From contig DWWD01000042.1 of assembly GCA_019119895.1 (NCBI GenBank), positions 102,658-166,657 of the forward strand: a stretch of 64,000 nucleotides of DNA, written 5' to 3'. This DNA is from Candidatus Anaerostipes avistercoris (GTDB lineage Bacteria > Bacillota > Clostridia > Lachnospirales > Lachnospiraceae). The translations under genes and the position numbers were made by a program. Positions 1 through 10,292 of the stretch are shown piece by piece (position 1 is the stretch's first letter; every line of letters starts with the position of its first letter). Below the pieces are notes generated by a model. That model ran no database searches and was not told the DNA's origin. It saw nothing but the letters and a program-made list of their open reading frames with translations.

Positions 1-11
1 ATATGGTAAGT

Positions 12-1832
12 TTATTCAACGGTTACGGATTTTGCCAGGTTTCTCGGCTGATCCACATCATATCCGCGGAAAACAGTCACATGGTATGCCAGAAGCTGGA
101 GAGCAACGGTTACGCCGAATGTACCAAAACGGTCATCTACGTTCGGAACCTGAATCAGATCATCATAGATGCCTTCGTAGCTGCTCATATCTTTGTCTGT
201 TACCATAATAACATGAGCGCCGCGGGCTTTTACTTCCTCTACGTTTGCCATCAGTTTCGGAAGTACATTTTCCTGGGTGGCGATGGCAATGATCGGAACG
301 CCTTCTGTAACCAGTGAGATCGTACCGTGTTTTAATTCTCCTGCGCAGTATGCCTCAGAGTTTACATAAGAAATTTCTTTTAATTTCAGAGATCCTTCGC
401 TGGCGATCGCATAGTCAAGACTTCTTCCGAGATAGAAAGCGGAGAATGTGTCTTTGATCTTTTCAGCGATGCCCTTGATCTTTTCATCCATTTCAAGAAC
501 CGGCGCTACGGTAGCGATGGCTTCCTGGAAATCGTCACAGTATTTTGCCATTTCCTCATCTGTCATCATATTGTTGACTTCTGCCAGCTTCAATGCGATC
601 AGATACATACCTGCACACTGTACAGAGAATGCTTTTGTGCTGGCTACGGCAATCTCAGGACCTGCATGGGTGTAAAGAACATAGTCGCTTTCACGGGCAA
701 TGCTGGATCCCTTTACGTTTACAATAGAGATTGTCTTTGCGCCTCTTTCATTTGCCAGACGGAGAGCTGCAAGAGAGTCAGCGGTCTCCCCGGACTGAGT
801 TACCACGATAACCAGAGTGTGATCGTCCAGAATCGGATTCATATAACGGAATTCAGATGATAATTCAACTGTCACCGGAATTCTGAGCATGGATTCGATC
901 AGATGACGTCCTACTAATCCTGCGTGCATGGCAGTTCCGCAGGCAGTTACAACAACGCGGTTGATGCCTTTGAAAATGTCATCAGAAATATTATCCGCAC
1001 TGAAATCTGCGCGTCCATTGTGAAGACGAGGCATTACTGTGTTCTGAAGCGCGTCAGGCTGTTCGAAAATTTCTTTCTGCATGAAGAAGTCGTATCCGCC
1101 TTTCTGTGCAGCTGTTGTATCCCAGTCTACATGAAGCATTTTTGGAGCAGCTTCTTCCTGATCCATCGTATAAAGCTTGATGCCGTCTTTTGTCATAACT
1201 ACAATGTGTTCTTCAGGAACAACAAAATAGTCCTTGGAATATGGAAGCAGAGCCACCATATCAGAAGCAATGAAAGCGCCGTCGTCTGTAGAAACTGCTA
1301 CCAGCGGGCTTGCGTTGCGCATGCAGTAAATTTTGCCCGGACGATCTTTAAACATAATACAGAATCCATAGGCGCCGTCTAACTGCTGGTCTGCGGCTTT
1401 TAATGCTTTGAAAGGATCGCCGTCATATAAAGAATCGATCAGCATAGCTGCAACTTCAGTATCTGTCTCGGAAACAGCTTCATAGCCTTTTTCTTTCAGA
1501 GCGGCTGCAAGTTCCTTGTAGTTTTCAATGATACCGTTATGGATTAAAGTAACATTTCCGGCAACATGAGGATGAGCATTCGTATCTGTAACTCCTCCGT
1601 GAGTCGCCCATCTGGTATGTCCGATTCCGCATGTTCCGCTGATGTCGTCTGCAAGAGAAGCTTTCTTGCGGAGTTCAGCAACCTTTCCTGTTGTCTTGAC
1701 GATTTTTGTTCCGTTCTCCTGGCGGACCGCGATTCCTGCACTGTCATATCCGCGGTACTCCAGACGTTCAAGACCTCCGATCAGAATTTCAGCTGCCTGT
1801 AATTTGCCGGTAAATCCAATAATTCCACACAT
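12..1832 (-). CDS. glmS: Glutamine-fructose-6-phosphate aminotransferase (isomerizing)
   Basis: GlmS makes glucosamine-6-phosphate from fructose-6-phosphate and glutamine, the first committed step to UDP-GlcNAc for peptidoglycan. The 606-residue protein starts MCGIIGFTG, with the N-terminal nucleophile Cys2 of the class II glutamine amidotransferase domain (about 1-235). Two SIS sugar-isomerase domains follow (about 280-600), including SSEFRY and TQSGETADS, and the C-terminus is LAKSVTVE, as in the family. Length is normal and the gene is complete, with its stop just inside the window edge. The start has a GGAGA ribosome binding site. A glmS ribozyme and a sigma-A-like promoter lie upstream, so expression should be repressed by its own product. 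Confidence 0.98.
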   Translation of the reverse strand: MCGIIGFTGKLQAAEILIGGLERLEYRGYDSAGIAVRQENGTKIVKTTGKVAELRKKASLADDISGTCGIGHTRWATHGGVTDTNAHPHVAGNVTLIHNGIIENYKELAAALKEKGYEAVSETDTEVAAMLIDSLYDGDPFKALKAADQQLDGAYGFCIMFKDRPGKIYCMRNASPLVAVSTDDGAFIASDMVALLPYSKDYFVVPEEHIVVMTKDGIKLYTMDQEEAAPKMLHVDWDTTAAQKGGYDFFMQKEIFEQPDALQNTVMPRLHNGRADFSADNISDDIFKGINRVVVTACGTAMHAGLVGRHLIESMLRIPVTVELSSEFRYMNPILDDHTLVIVVTQSGETADSLAALRLANERGAKTISIVNVKGSSIARESDYVLYTHAGPEIAVASTKAFSVQCAGMYLIALKLAEVNNMMTDEEMAKYCDDFQEAIATVAPVLEMDEKIKGIAEKIKDTFSAFYLGRSLDYAIASEGSLKLKEISYVNSEAYCAGELKHGTISLVTEGVPIIAIATQENVLPKLMANVEEVKARGAHVIMVTDKDMSSYEGIYDDLIQVPNVDDRFGTFGVTVALQLLAYHVTVFRGYDVDQPRNLAKSVTVE

Positions 1833-1944
1833 AATAAAAATCTCCTTATTTAATTTTCACAATCAAAGAAAAGAAAGCGTAATATTCTGCTTTCCTTTTG
1901 ATTCAGTTCGTTTTTTCCTAATATCATATGCGGTTTTGCCCGGA

Positions 1945-2104
1945 TTATACTGATTTTGTTCCACAGTCACCTGTGGGTTTGTACAGCATATCACATAGAC
2001 CGGGGCTACGGGAAAGCATCCGCCGAATCTTTCGATCACTTTCCTCCTCGTTAACCTTCCAATGGCAGAATGCCGTGTCCGTATCAGGAAGGTGCATGGC
2101 GCTT
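1945..2104 (-). ncRNA. glmS ribozyme (GlcN6P-activated self-cleaving riboswitch)
   Basis: Read on the minus strand, the glmS leader carries the hallmark pieces in order. AGCGCC lies at 2103-2098, with cleavage expected between A2103 and G2102. GTTAACGAGGAGG lies at 2055-2043, then ATCGA, then TTCGGCGGATG followed by TTTCCCG at 2026-2009. A GTGA-capped hairpin (CCACAG/CTGTGG) lies at 1976-1961. These match the known glmS ribozyme core (GUUGACGAGG...UUCGGCGGAUGC...). It lies about 110 nt upstream of glmS on the same strand, as in other Firmicutes. The 3' boundary is approximate. Confidence 0.93.
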
Positions 2105-2174
2105 GATTCTCTCTAAACTCCTTTCTGTTTTCAATTTTGTCAGATATTCAAAACCCAAAATAGCTAACGCTAGA

Positions 2175-2203
2175 ATGTTATCACAGATGTATGCAGAAGT
2201 CAA
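2175..2203 (-). promoter_or_regulatory. glmS promoter
   Basis: On the minus strand TTGACT (2203-2198), a 17-bp spacer and TAACAT (2180-2175) form a sigma-A-like promoter. It would start transcription about 65 nt before the ribozyme cleavage site. Confidence 0.72.
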
Positions 2204-2375
2204 ACCTGGAAAAATATTTAATAAAAATTTAAGAAAACAGGGAAAATAGAGAAATATTTGCGCGAAATGTAAAAAATGAGCAAAATTCAGGTTACAATTC
2301 TGGGGAAATTCATCCAGGCAGGTAAATATTTAATAAACTTTTAAGAAGTTAAAACTGGATACTTCGCAGAGGGGA

Positions 2376-2384
2376 TGGTATAAT
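2376..2384 (+). promoter_or_regulatory. Extended -10 promoter for the LTA synthase-like gene
   Basis: TGG followed by TATAAT (2379-2384) is an extended -10 element. The -35 at the right distance (TGGATA) is poor, which is common for extended -10 promoters. Between here and the glmS promoter (2204-2375) I see only AT-rich DNA. Confidence 0.6.
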
Positions 2385-2458
2385 ATTACGATGGTTAAGG
2401 TCAAAATAAGGGAAATAGGCCAATGTGGTTTGAAATTTTACGATAGAAGGAGAAAACT

Positions 2459-4549
2459 ATGAGAACCTTTTTGAAAAAAATAAAAGGAGCGGGAAGAAAA
2501 ATTGGAGCCGCAGGGAAAAAGATTGGAGCCATAGGAAAAAAAGCAGGACTTGTGATTGTGGATAAGCTGAGAAAGCATCCGATCATGTGCAATATCGTTC
2601 TGTCTATACTGATGGGTGTCATTCTGGAGACGCTGGGAAGACAGCGGTCTGACTTTTCCAGTATCCTGGATTTCGCGGACCAGAGAACGAGAATGTTCTT
2701 ATATAATATACTCATTATCTTCCTGTCATATTCCATTGTGCTGGTGGTAAAACGGCGGCTGTTTACGTACATTGTCGTAACCCTGCTGTGGTCAGTCATC
2801 GGAATTGTCAACTGGATGATGCTGAATACAAGGAACACGCCGTTTACCTACGTAGACGTCACACTGCTGAAGTCTGTGCTGCCGGTTATGTCAAATTATT
2901 TTACGCCGATGGAGATTATATCGATGGGGGCGCTGATTCTGATCGCTCTGGTTCTGCTGGTCGTGGCATTTATGTATCTGCCGATGGAGAAGAGGCTGAA
3001 AAGGAAAAGAGGATTTCTTCAGCTGATCGTGATCTGCGCAGCGTTCTCAGGAGTTACGGCGCTGGGATTTAAGACAGGCGATCTGACAGATCAGATCCAC
3101 AACATTCTGCTGGCGTTCAATGACTACGGAACTTCTTACTGCTTTGCCATCACGGCCCTGAAAAATGGAATCGACAAGCCGTCAGATTATTCCCAGGAGA
3201 AAATTAAGAGCATAGAAGATCAGACGGATAAAGCCGTTGCAGACATGGAAGAAAAGGAAAAAGAAAACAATGAGACTGTAAAGAAGCCGAATATCATATT
3301 CGTGCAGCTGGAATCTCATTTTGATATTACCCAGGTGAAAGGAGTTACCTTTAACAAAGATCCGCTGCCGAATTTCCATAAATATATGAAAGAATATTCT
3401 TCCGGACAGCTTTCCATGCCTTCCTATGGAGCAGGAACGGCGAACTCAGAGTTTGAACTGATCACCGGCATGAATCTGGACCATTTTGGTGCGGCTGAGT
3501 ATCCATATAAGACAGTGCTTCAGGATACCACCACGGAAAGTATGGCAACAGTGCTGAAAGAACAGGGATATACGGCTCATGCTATCCATGACAACAGCGC
3601 GGCGTTTTATGACAGGGATATGGTATTTTCTCAGCTGGGATTCGATACATTTACAACGAAAGAAACAATGAATGTCCAGAAATGGACGGAAAACGGATGG
3701 GCGAAGGACGCTATCCTCACCGGCTGCATCAATGACAGTCTGGATTCAACAGAGGGTCAGGACTATGTTTACTGTATTTCCGTACAGGGACACGGAGACT
3801 ATCCGACAACGGAAGTCATCGAGAATCCGGATATCGTAGTGACCGGCGGCATTGAGGACGAGGCAATGAAGAATAAGTATACTTACTATGCCAATCAGGT
3901 ATATCAGATGGATCAGTTTGTTGGGGATCTGGTACATTCTCTGGAAAAACGTAATGAAGAGACGATTCTTGTTATGTACGGAGATCATCTGCCGAGTCTG
4001 AATATCGAAGACGAAAATCTGACTTATGGCAATAAATACGAGACCAGTTATTTTATCTGGGACAACATGGGACTCAGCAAACAGGATGGAACAATCGAGG
4101 CGTATGATCTGGGATCTGAGATCCTGAAGAAATGCAATATTCACAATGGCGTTATGAACAGTTTCCATCAGACAAGAAAAGGAACCGAGAACTATCAGGA
4201 AGATATGAAAAATCTTCAATATGATATGCTCTACGGAAAACAGTACGTATGGGATCAGGAAAACCCATTTACAGCTACAGATATAACGTTCGGCATCCGG
4301 GATCTGGAAGTGACGAAAGCATATGAAACGGATGACAGCGTTTTCATTGTCGGCAATAATTTCACAAACTATGCGGAGGTTTATGTGGACGATGTGCAGC
4401 TCAATACGACGTTCCATAATGAACATCTGCTGGAAGTGCCAAAGGATTCTCTGGAGGACGGGGACACATTCACCGTCAGCATTGTGAGCAGGGCTCCTAG
4501 GGTGCTGAGGACGTCGAAGCCATATTTATATAAAAATAGCGGAAATTAA
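2459..4549 (+). CDS. LtaS-family sulfatase-fold phosphoglycerol/phosphoalditol transferase
   Basis: Membrane protein of the lipoteichoic acid synthase/sulfatase superfamily, which builds anionic glycerol- or alditol-phosphate polymers outside the membrane. Residues 1-40 are Lys/Gly-rich and contain a repeated GxxxKKIGA-like unit. About five membrane helices follow (43-58, 80-97, 102-122, 150-173, 186-204), then the extracellular catalytic domain. That domain has a metal-ligand Glu in FVQLESH (E285), the nucleophile Thr in GAGTANSEFE (T327) and the metal motif YGDH (about 508-509). Residues about 575-696 form an extra beta-rich, TIG-like tail absent from classical LtaS. The start has a GAAGGAG site. 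The exact polymer made cannot be told from sequence. Confidence 0.88.
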   Translation: MRTFLKKIKGAGRKIGAAGKKIGAIGKKAGLVIVDKLRKHPIMCNIVLSILMGVILETLGRQRSDFSSILDFADQRTRMFLYNILIIFLSYSIVLVVKRRLFTYIVVTLLWSVIGIVNWMMLNTRNTPFTYVDVTLLKSVLPVMSNYFTPMEIISMGALILIALVLLVVAFMYLPMEKRLKRKRGFLQLIVICAAFSGVTALGFKTGDLTDQIHNILLAFNDYGTSYCFAITALKNGIDKPSDYSQEKIKSIEDQTDKAVADMEEKEKENNETVKKPNIIFVQLESHFDITQVKGVTFNKDPLPNFHKYMKEYSSGQLSMPSYGAGTANSEFELITGMNLDHFGAAEYPYKTVLQDTTTESMATVLKEQGYTAHAIHDNSAAFYDRDMVFSQLGFDTFTTKETMNVQKWTENGWAKDAILTGCINDSLDSTEGQDYVYCISVQGHGDYPTTEVIENPDIVVTGGIEDEAMKNKYTYYANQVYQMDQFVGDLVHSLEKRNEETILVMYGDHLPSLNIEDENLTYGNKYETSYFIWDNMGLSKQDGTIEAYDLGSEILKKCNIHNGVMNSFHQTRKGTENYQEDMKNLQYDMLYGKQYVWDQENPFTATDITFGIRDLEVTKAYETDDSVFIVGNNFTNYAEVYVDDVQLNTTFHNEHLLEVPKDSLEDGDTFTVSIVSRAPRVLRTSKPYLYKNSGN

Positions 4550-4559
4550 AGAAAGAAGC

Positions 4560-4589
4560 TTGTGCAGTTTATACGGCGTATGCTATAAT
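4560..4589 (+). promoter_or_regulatory. tig promoter
   Basis: TTGTGC (4560-4565), an 18-bp spacer and TATAAT (4584-4589), preceded by TGC (extended -10), lie 58 bp upstream of tig. A promoter here separates tig from the LTA synthase-like gene. Confidence 0.7.
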
Positions 4590-4646
4590 GATTGAATGTT
4601 TGTGGAATTTACAAAATGATAATAATATTTAGGAGGATTCATAAAG

Positions 4647-5927
4647 ATGAGTTTGCAAGTGGAAAACTTAGAGCATAATATGGTAAAGGTGACAATCGAG
4701 GTAGATGCGGCAAAATTAGATGCTGCAATTACAAAAGCTTTTAATAAAAAGAAAAATCAGTTTAACATTCCTGGATTCCGTAAAGGGAAAGTGCCTCAGA
4801 AGCTGATTGAAAAGGAATATGGCGTTGAAATTTTCTATGAAGATGCGGCAAATATTCTGATTCCGGAAGCTTATGAAGCAGAGATGAAAGACTGTGATCT
4901 GGAGATTGTTTCCAGACCGGAGATTGATGTGGTACAGCTTGAAAAAGGAAAACCATTCATCTTTACAGCTGAACTTGCAGTAAAACCGGAAGTAACTTTA
5001 GGAGACTACAAAGGATTAGATGTTCCTAAGACAAGAGTTACTGTAAAGAAAGAAGAAGTTGAGGAAGAACTCAAGAGAACACAGGAGCAGAACGCAAGAG
5101 AAATTACGATTGAAGACCGTCCGGTAAAAGACGGAGATATTCTGACTATTGATTACTCCGGTTCTGTTGACGGAGAAAAATTCGAAGGGGGAACAGCTGA
5201 GGATCAGACTCTGGTCATCGGTTCCGGCGCATTCATTCCTGGATTCGAAGATCAGCTGATCGGAAAAGAATTAAATGAAGAAACTGAAATCAACGTAACC
5301 TTCCCGGAAGAATATCATGCGTCAGATCTTGCAGGAAAAGAAGCTGTATTTGAAGTGAAAATCAAAGCAATCAAAGAAAAAGAACTTCCGGAACTGGATG
5401 ACGAATTTGCGTCTGAAGTTTCTGAATTCGAAACATTAGAAGAGTACAAAGCGGATATCAAAGAAAAAATCCGCAGCCGCAAAAAAGAAGAAGCAAACAC
5501 AGAAAGAGAAAACAAACTGGTAGATCTGGCTGTTGAAAATGCGCAGATGGATATTCCGGATGCCATGGTAGAAGAACAGGTACAGCAGATGACAGAAGAA
5601 TTTGCACAGAGATTGAGCTACCAGGGACTGAGCATGGAACAGTATCTGCAGTTCTCTGGAATGGACGCACAGAAATTTGCGGATGATATGAAACCGCAGG
5701 CTGTTAAGAGAATCGAGACACGCCTGGTATTAGAGGCAATTGTAAAAGCAGAAAACATTGAAGCAAGTGAGGAAGATTACAAAGCAGAGATCGAGAAGAT
5801 GGCTGCAATGTATCAGATGGAAGCAGAACAGTTTGAAAAGATTATCCAGGGTCCTCAGAAGGATCAGATCATGGATGATATCGCGGTGCAGAAAGCCGTT
5901 GACTTCCTCGTTGCAGAAGCAAAATAA
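4647..5927 (+). CDS. tig: Trigger factor, ribosome-associated chaperone
   Basis: Trigger factor binds at the ribosome exit tunnel and folds nascent chains; it also has peptidyl-prolyl isomerase activity. The 426-residue protein has the ribosome-docking signature GFRKGKVP (residues 43-50), a central FKBP-type domain (about 150-245, starting near [11 protein letters not shown]) and a helical C-terminal cradle rich in Glu and Lys. Length is typical. A strong AGGAGG site precedes the ATG. clpP follows 23 bp later and clpX after it, the usual Firmicutes tig-clpP-clpX order. Confidence 0.98.
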   Translation: MSLQVENLEHNMVKVTIEVDAAKLDAAITKAFNKKKNQFNIPGFRKGKVPQKLIEKEYGVEIFYEDAANILIPEAYEAEMKDCDLEIVSRPEIDVVQLEKGKPFIFTAELAVKPEVTLGDYKGLDVPKTRVTVKKEEVEEELKRTQEQNAREITIEDRPVKDGDILTIDYSGSVDGEKFEGGTAEDQTLVIGSGAFIPGFEDQLIGKELNEETEINVTFPEEYHASDLAGKEAVFEVKIKAIKEKELPELDDEFASEVSEFETLEEYKADIKEKIRSRKKEEANTERENKLVDLAVENAQMDIPDAMVEEQVQQMTEEFAQRLSYQGLSMEQYLQFSGMDAQKFADDMKPQAVKRIETRLVLEAIVKAENIEASEEDYKAEIEKMAAMYQMEAEQFEKIIQGPQKDQIMDDIAVQKAVDFLVAEAK

Positions 5928-5950
5928 GACATATTTTAGGAGGATGCGGT

Positions 5951-6535
5951 ATGAGTTTAGTACCTTATGTCATTGAGCAGACGAGCAGAGGAGAAAGGTC
6001 CTATGATATTTATTCCCGTCTGCTGAAAGAGAGAATCATCTTTTTGGGAGAAGAAGTAAACGACACAACAGCCAGCCTGGTTGTTTCCCAGCTGCTGTTC
6101 CTTGAATCTGAAGATCCGGAGAAGGATATCAGTCTGTATATCAACAGTCCCGGAGGATCTGTGACAGCGGGAATGGCAATTTACGACACAATGCAGTATG
6201 TAAAATGCGATGTTTCAACTATGTGCATGGGAATGGCTGCGAGCATGGGAGCTTTTCTTCTGGCAGGAGGAGCAAAAGGCAAGAGGTTTGCTCTGCCGAA
6301 TGCGGAAATCATGATTCATCAGCCATCCGGAGGCGCGCAGGGACAGGCAACAGAGATTGAAATCGCTGCGGAACATATTTTAAAAACGAAAAAACGTTTA
6401 AATACCATTTTGAGCGAGAATACCGGACAGCCATATGAAACCATCGCCAAAGATACTGACCGCGATAACTGGCTCTCAGCTCAGGAAGCCGTTGATTACG
6501 GACTGATCGACAGGGTCGTAGAGAAGAGACAGTAA
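5951..6535 (+). CDS. clpP: ATP-dependent Clp protease proteolytic subunit
   Basis: ClpP is the barrel-shaped serine protease that degrades proteins fed to it by ClpX and other Clp ATPases. The 194-residue protein has the catalytic triad Ser98 ([10 protein letters not shown]), His123 (IMIHQPSGG) and Asp172 (DTDRDNW). The N-terminus [11 protein letters not shown] matches the family, with a short propeptide at most. An AGGAGG site precedes the start. It sits between tig and clpX. Confidence 0.98.
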   Translation: MSLVPYVIEQTSRGERSYDIYSRLLKERIIFLGEEVNDTTASLVVSQLLFLESEDPEKDISLYINSPGGSVTAGMAIYDTMQYVKCDVSTMCMGMAASMGAFLLAGGAKGKRFALPNAEIMIHQPSGGAQGQATEIEIAAEHILKTKKRLNTILSENTGQPYETIAKDTDRDNWLSAQEAVDYGLIDRVVEKRQ

Positions 6536-6557
6536 GGAAAAGAATTGAGGTGTTCTT

Positions 6558-7856
6558 GTGCCAAATTATAATGACGATAAAAAAGTATTAAGATGCTCTT
6601 TCTGCAATAAGACGCAGGATCAGGTGCGCAAGCTGATTGCAGGTCCGAAAGCAAAGGGCGTATATATTTGTGATGAGTGTATTGATATCTGCTCTGAGAT
6701 CATTGCGGAAGAGTTTGAACAATATGTGGAGGATGCGGAGATCCATCTGAAGAAGCCGAGAGAGATCAAGGCCTTTCTGGATGAGTATGTCATCGGACAG
6801 GACGAGGCGAAGAAAGTTCTCTCTGTGGCCGTGTACAACCATTATAAGCGTATTTTAATGGGAGGAGATTCCGATGTGGATCTTCAAAAGAGCAACATCT
6901 TGATGCTGGGACCGACAGGTTCCGGAAAGACGCTGCTTGCCCAGACGCTTGCAAAGATGCTGAATGTGCCGTTCGCTATTGCGGACGCCACAGCACTGAC
7001 GGAAGCCGGATATGTGGGTGAGGATGTGGAAAACATTCTTCTTAAGATTATCCAGGCAGCCGATTATGATATCGAGCGCGCACAGTGCGGTATCATCTAT
7101 ATTGATGAGATTGATAAGATTACCAGAAAATCTGAGAATACATCCATTACAAGAGATGTGTCCGGAGAGGGCGTACAGCAGGCTCTCTTAAAAATCATTG
7201 AAGGGACCGTTGCTTCTGTGCCTCCTCAGGGCGGAAGAAAGCATCCGCATCAGGAATTCATCCAGATTGATACGACGAATATCCTGTTCATCTGCGGCGG
7301 TGCTTTTGACGGGCTGGAAAAGATCATTGAATCCAGAATCGGAAAGAAATCCATCGGATTCGGTGCCGACGTCATCGGACAGACAGAGAAGGATCTGGGA
7401 GCCCTGCTTCATCAGGTGCTGCCGGAAGATTTCGTAAAATACGGACTGATTCCGGAGTTTATCGGACGTGTGCCGGTGAATGTATCCCTGAATCCTCTGG
7501 ATCAGAATGCTCTGGTACGGATTCTGAAAGAGCCGAAGAGCGCTTTGGTAAAACAGTACAAAAAATTGTTTGAAATGGACGGAGTAGATCTTGATTTTGA
7601 AGATGAGGCCCTGGAAGCGATTGCCCGCAAGGCCCTGGACCGCAAGACCGGAGCCAGAGGTCTCCGTGCGATCGTGGAGGAAGTCATTATGGAACTGATG
7701 TATCAGATTCCGTCTGAACCAAATGTTTCCAGATGCATTATCACAAAAGATGTTGTGGAAAAAGGGGCAGAGCCGAAGATTGAATACTCTGACCGGAAGA
7801 TGAAATCATCAGCATCTAAAAAGAGAATGGTGAAGAGCAATTCGGAGATTGCATAA
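6558..7856 (+). CDS. clpX: ATP-dependent Clp protease ATP-binding subunit ClpX
   Basis: AAA+ unfoldase that recognises tagged substrates and threads them into ClpP. The 432-residue protein has an N-terminal zinc-binding domain with Cys13, Cys16, Cys38 and Cys41, a Walker A motif GPTGSGKT (about 119-126), a Walker B region [10 protein letters not shown], and the pore and ClpP-docking regions of the family. It uses a GTG start preceded by TTGAGG, and MPNYNDDK aligns with family N-termini. It follows clpP by 22 bp and is closed by a hairpin terminator. Confidence 0.98.
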   Translation: MPNYNDDKKVLRCSFCNKTQDQVRKLIAGPKAKGVYICDECIDICSEIIAEEFEQYVEDAEIHLKKPREIKAFLDEYVIGQDEAKKVLSVAVYNHYKRILMGGDSDVDLQKSNILMLGPTGSGKTLLAQTLAKMLNVPFAIADATALTEAGYVGEDVENILLKIIQAADYDIERAQCGIIYIDEIDKITRKSENTSITRDVSGEGVQQALLKIIEGTVASVPPQGGRKHPHQEFIQIDTTNILFICGGAFDGLEKIIESRIGKKSIGFGADVIGQTEKDLGALLHQVLPEDFVKYGLIPEFIGRVPVNVSLNPLDQNALVRILKEPKSALVKQYKKLFEMDGVDLDFEDEALEAIARKALDRKTGARGLRAIVEEVIMELMYQIPSEPNVSRCIITKDVVEKGAEPKIEYSDRKMKSSASKKRMVKSNSEIA

Positions 7857-7886
7857 ACAAGATGAAATCAGGCGGAGGCCTGAAGC

Positions 7887-7937
7887 AAAAACTGCTTTCG
7901 TACAAGAAATTCTTGTGTCAAAAGCAGTTTTTCTTTT
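7887..7937 (+). terminator. Intrinsic terminator between clpX and lon
   Basis: AAAAACTGCTTT (7887-7898) pairs with AAAGCAGTTTTT (7921-7932), with an inner ACAAGAA/TTCTTGT stem, and is followed by TTCTTTT. lon starts only 20 bp later with no visible promoter in between, so the hairpin may be partly read through. Confidence 0.85.
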
Positions 7938-7957
7938 AGATAGAAGAGGAGAGTCAA

Positions 7958-10279
7958 ATGAAAAAAAAATTACCAATGCTTGCCCTGCGTGGAAAGTATA
8001 TATTCCCCAATACGGTGATTCATTTTGATGTATCCAGGAGCAAATCGATTCGGGCGATCGAGGAGGCGATGGAGAAGGACCAGCTTATTTTCCTGAATAA
8101 TCAGATGGATCCCACAGTGGAAGATCCGGGAATTATTGATTTGTACAATGTGGGTACATTGGCAAAAATAAAACAAATGGTGAAGCTGCCGCAGAATATT
8201 GTAAGAATTTTTGCGGAGGGACTGTTCCGGGCGGAAATGACCGGCGTTGTGGATGAAGAGCCTCTGTTTCGGGTGGAAATCGCCTACAACCATGTGGAGC
8301 AGGAACCGTTCGCCCCATATGAGAGAGAAGCGATGATCCGATCCATCAAAGAAAGCTTCGAATATTATACGGAAGCGTGGAGCCAGATGGATCAGAATCT
8401 GGTCAGCTATATTCTCATGCAACAGGATCTGGAACTGCTGGTGGATCAGCTGGCGACGCACATTCCATTTTCTCTGGAAGATAAACAGAGAATTTTGGAA
8501 GAAATGGATCTAAAGACCAGATGCGAAGACATGCTGGCGCTTCTGGGAGAAGAACTGGAAGTCATGCAGATCCGAAGCGAAATCCAGAAGAAGGTTCGGG
8601 CGAATGTAGATAAAAATCAGAAAGAATACATGCTCCGGGAAGAAATGAAGGTAATTCGGGAGGAACTGGGGGAGACAAGCGTTGAAGATGAAGCGCAGGA
8701 ATTCCTGGACCAGCTGCGGAAACTGAAGGCTTCCAAAGAAGTAAAAGATAAAATCAAGAAAGAAATCGGAAGATTTCAGGCCATCGGAATGAGTACGCCG
8801 GAAAGTTCTGTGCTGAGAACTTATATTGAGACAATGCTGGATGTGCCGTGGGAGCGGCGTTCCAGAGATTCCCAGGATCTTGACCGGGCGGAAGAGATTT
8901 TGAACGAGGATCACTACGGACTGGAAAAAGTAAAAGAAAGAATTCTGGAATATCTGGCGGCACGGGCCATGAGCGGCAAGAAAGACGCTGCGATCCTGTG
9001 TCTGGTGGGACCTCCGGGCACCGGAAAAACCTCCATTGCCAGGTCCATTGCCAAGGCGACAGATAAAGAGTATATCAGATTGTCACTGGGCGGAGTGCGG
9101 GATGAATCTGAAATCCGAGGTCACAGAAAAACCTATGTGGGAGCCATGCCTGGACGTATTGTGGAAGCTTTGCGAAGAGTCAAGGTCAGAAATCCGCTGA
9201 TGCTTCTGGATGAGGTGGATAAAGTCGGAAAAGACCAGAGAGGAGATACGGCGTCCGCACTGCTGGAAGTACTGGATCCTGAACAGAATGAACATTTCCA
9301 GGATCATTATCTGGAAGTGCCGCTGAACTTGAGTGATGTGTTGTTTATTGCCACAGCCAATGATCTGTCACCGATTCCGAGACCGCTGCTGGATCGAATG
9401 GAAATCATCGAGGTGTCCAGCTATTCGGAGAATGAAAAATATCACATTGCCCGGCGGTACCTTGTAAAAAAACAGAGGGAAGCCAATGGACTAAGTGAAC
9501 AGCAGATCCAGTGGAGGGAGGAGGCCCTCAGATTTCTGATTTCTTCTTATACGAGGGAAGCCGGCGTCCGTGATCTGGAGCGGAAGATCGGACAGGTTTC
9601 CAGAAAGGTGACCAAAGATATTTTCCAGAAGAAGCACAGGAAAGTGACGATCACAAAGAAGAAAGTGCAGGATTATCTCGGAAATCCACCATATGAATGG
9701 GAAAAAGAATCACTGAAAGATCAAATTGGAATTGTTCACGGTCTGGCCTGGACATCCGTCGGCGGGGAAACCCTGAAAATAGAAGTAAATGTTATGCCTG
9801 GCAAAGGACGGGTACAGGTGACCGGATCTCTGGGAGATGTCATGAAGGAATCTTCTCAGGCAGCCATCAGCTATATTCGGAGCCAGAGCAGGAAATACAA
9901 GATCAAATCCGACTTTTTTGAAAAACATGACATCCATATCCATGTTCCGGAAGGAGCGGTTCCAAAAGATGGACCGTCTGCGGGTATTACGATGACGACA
10001 GCGGTGCTGTCAGCGATTACGAAGAAAAAAGTACACGGAGATCTGGCGATGACCGGTGAGGTTACAATCCGGGGCGAAGTACTTCCAATCGGAGGCCTGA
10101 AAGAAAAACTTCTGGCGGCGAAACGGCTGGGAATCCGAAAGGTTCTGGTGCCGAAATTTAACGCCAAAGATGTTCGGGAATTTCATGAAGAGATCACGGA
10201 CGGTCTGGAAATTGTCTATGTGAAAGACATGAATCAGGTCATCAAAGAAGCGATGATAATGGAAACAGAAAAGAAATAA
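7958..10279 (+). CDS. lon: ATP-dependent protease Lon (La)
   Basis: Lon is a soluble AAA+ serine protease that degrades misfolded and regulatory proteins. The 773-residue protein has the N-terminal substrate domain (about 1-195, starting LPMLALRGKYIFPN), a coiled helical linker, an AAA+ module with Walker A GPPGTGKTS (about 350-358) and Walker B LMLLDEVDK, and the C-terminal protease domain. The catalytic Ser is in KDGPSAGI (about S674) and the catalytic Lys in GGLKEKLLAAKR (about K717). A GAGGAG site precedes the ATG. Length is usual for LonA. Confidence 0.98.
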   Translation: MKKKLPMLALRGKYIFPNTVIHFDVSRSKSIRAIEEAMEKDQLIFLNNQMDPTVEDPGIIDLYNVGTLAKIKQMVKLPQNIVRIFAEGLFRAEMTGVVDEEPLFRVEIAYNHVEQEPFAPYEREAMIRSIKESFEYYTEAWSQMDQNLVSYILMQQDLELLVDQLATHIPFSLEDKQRILEEMDLKTRCEDMLALLGEELEVMQIRSEIQKKVRANVDKNQKEYMLREEMKVIREELGETSVEDEAQEFLDQLRKLKASKEVKDKIKKEIGRFQAIGMSTPESSVLRTYIETMLDVPWERRSRDSQDLDRAEEILNEDHYGLEKVKERILEYLAARAMSGKKDAAILCLVGPPGTGKTSIARSIAKATDKEYIRLSLGGVRDESEIRGHRKTYVGAMPGRIVEALRRVKVRNPLMLLDEVDKVGKDQRGDTASALLEVLDPEQNEHFQDHYLEVPLNLSDVLFIATANDLSPIPRPLLDRMEIIEVSSYSENEKYHIARRYLVKKQREANGLSEQQIQWREEALRFLISSYTREAGVRDLERKIGQVSRKVTKDIFQKKHRKVTITKKKVQDYLGNPPYEWEKESLKDQIGIVHGLAWTSVGGETLKIEVNVMPGKGRVQVTGSLGDVMKESSQAAISYIRSQSRKYKIKSDFFEKHDIHIHVPEGAVPKDGPSAGITMTTAVLSAITKKKVHGDLAMTGEVTIRGEVLPIGGLKEKLLAAKRLGIRKVLVPKFNAKDVREFHEEITDGLEIVYVKDMNQVIKEAMIMETEKK

Positions 10280-10292
10280 AGGAGTGCCGGAA

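Noticed and set aside
1928..2116. Plus-strand ORF across the glmS leader
   Set aside because: It lies over the ribozyme on the opposite strand, has no ribosome site and no recognisable protein.
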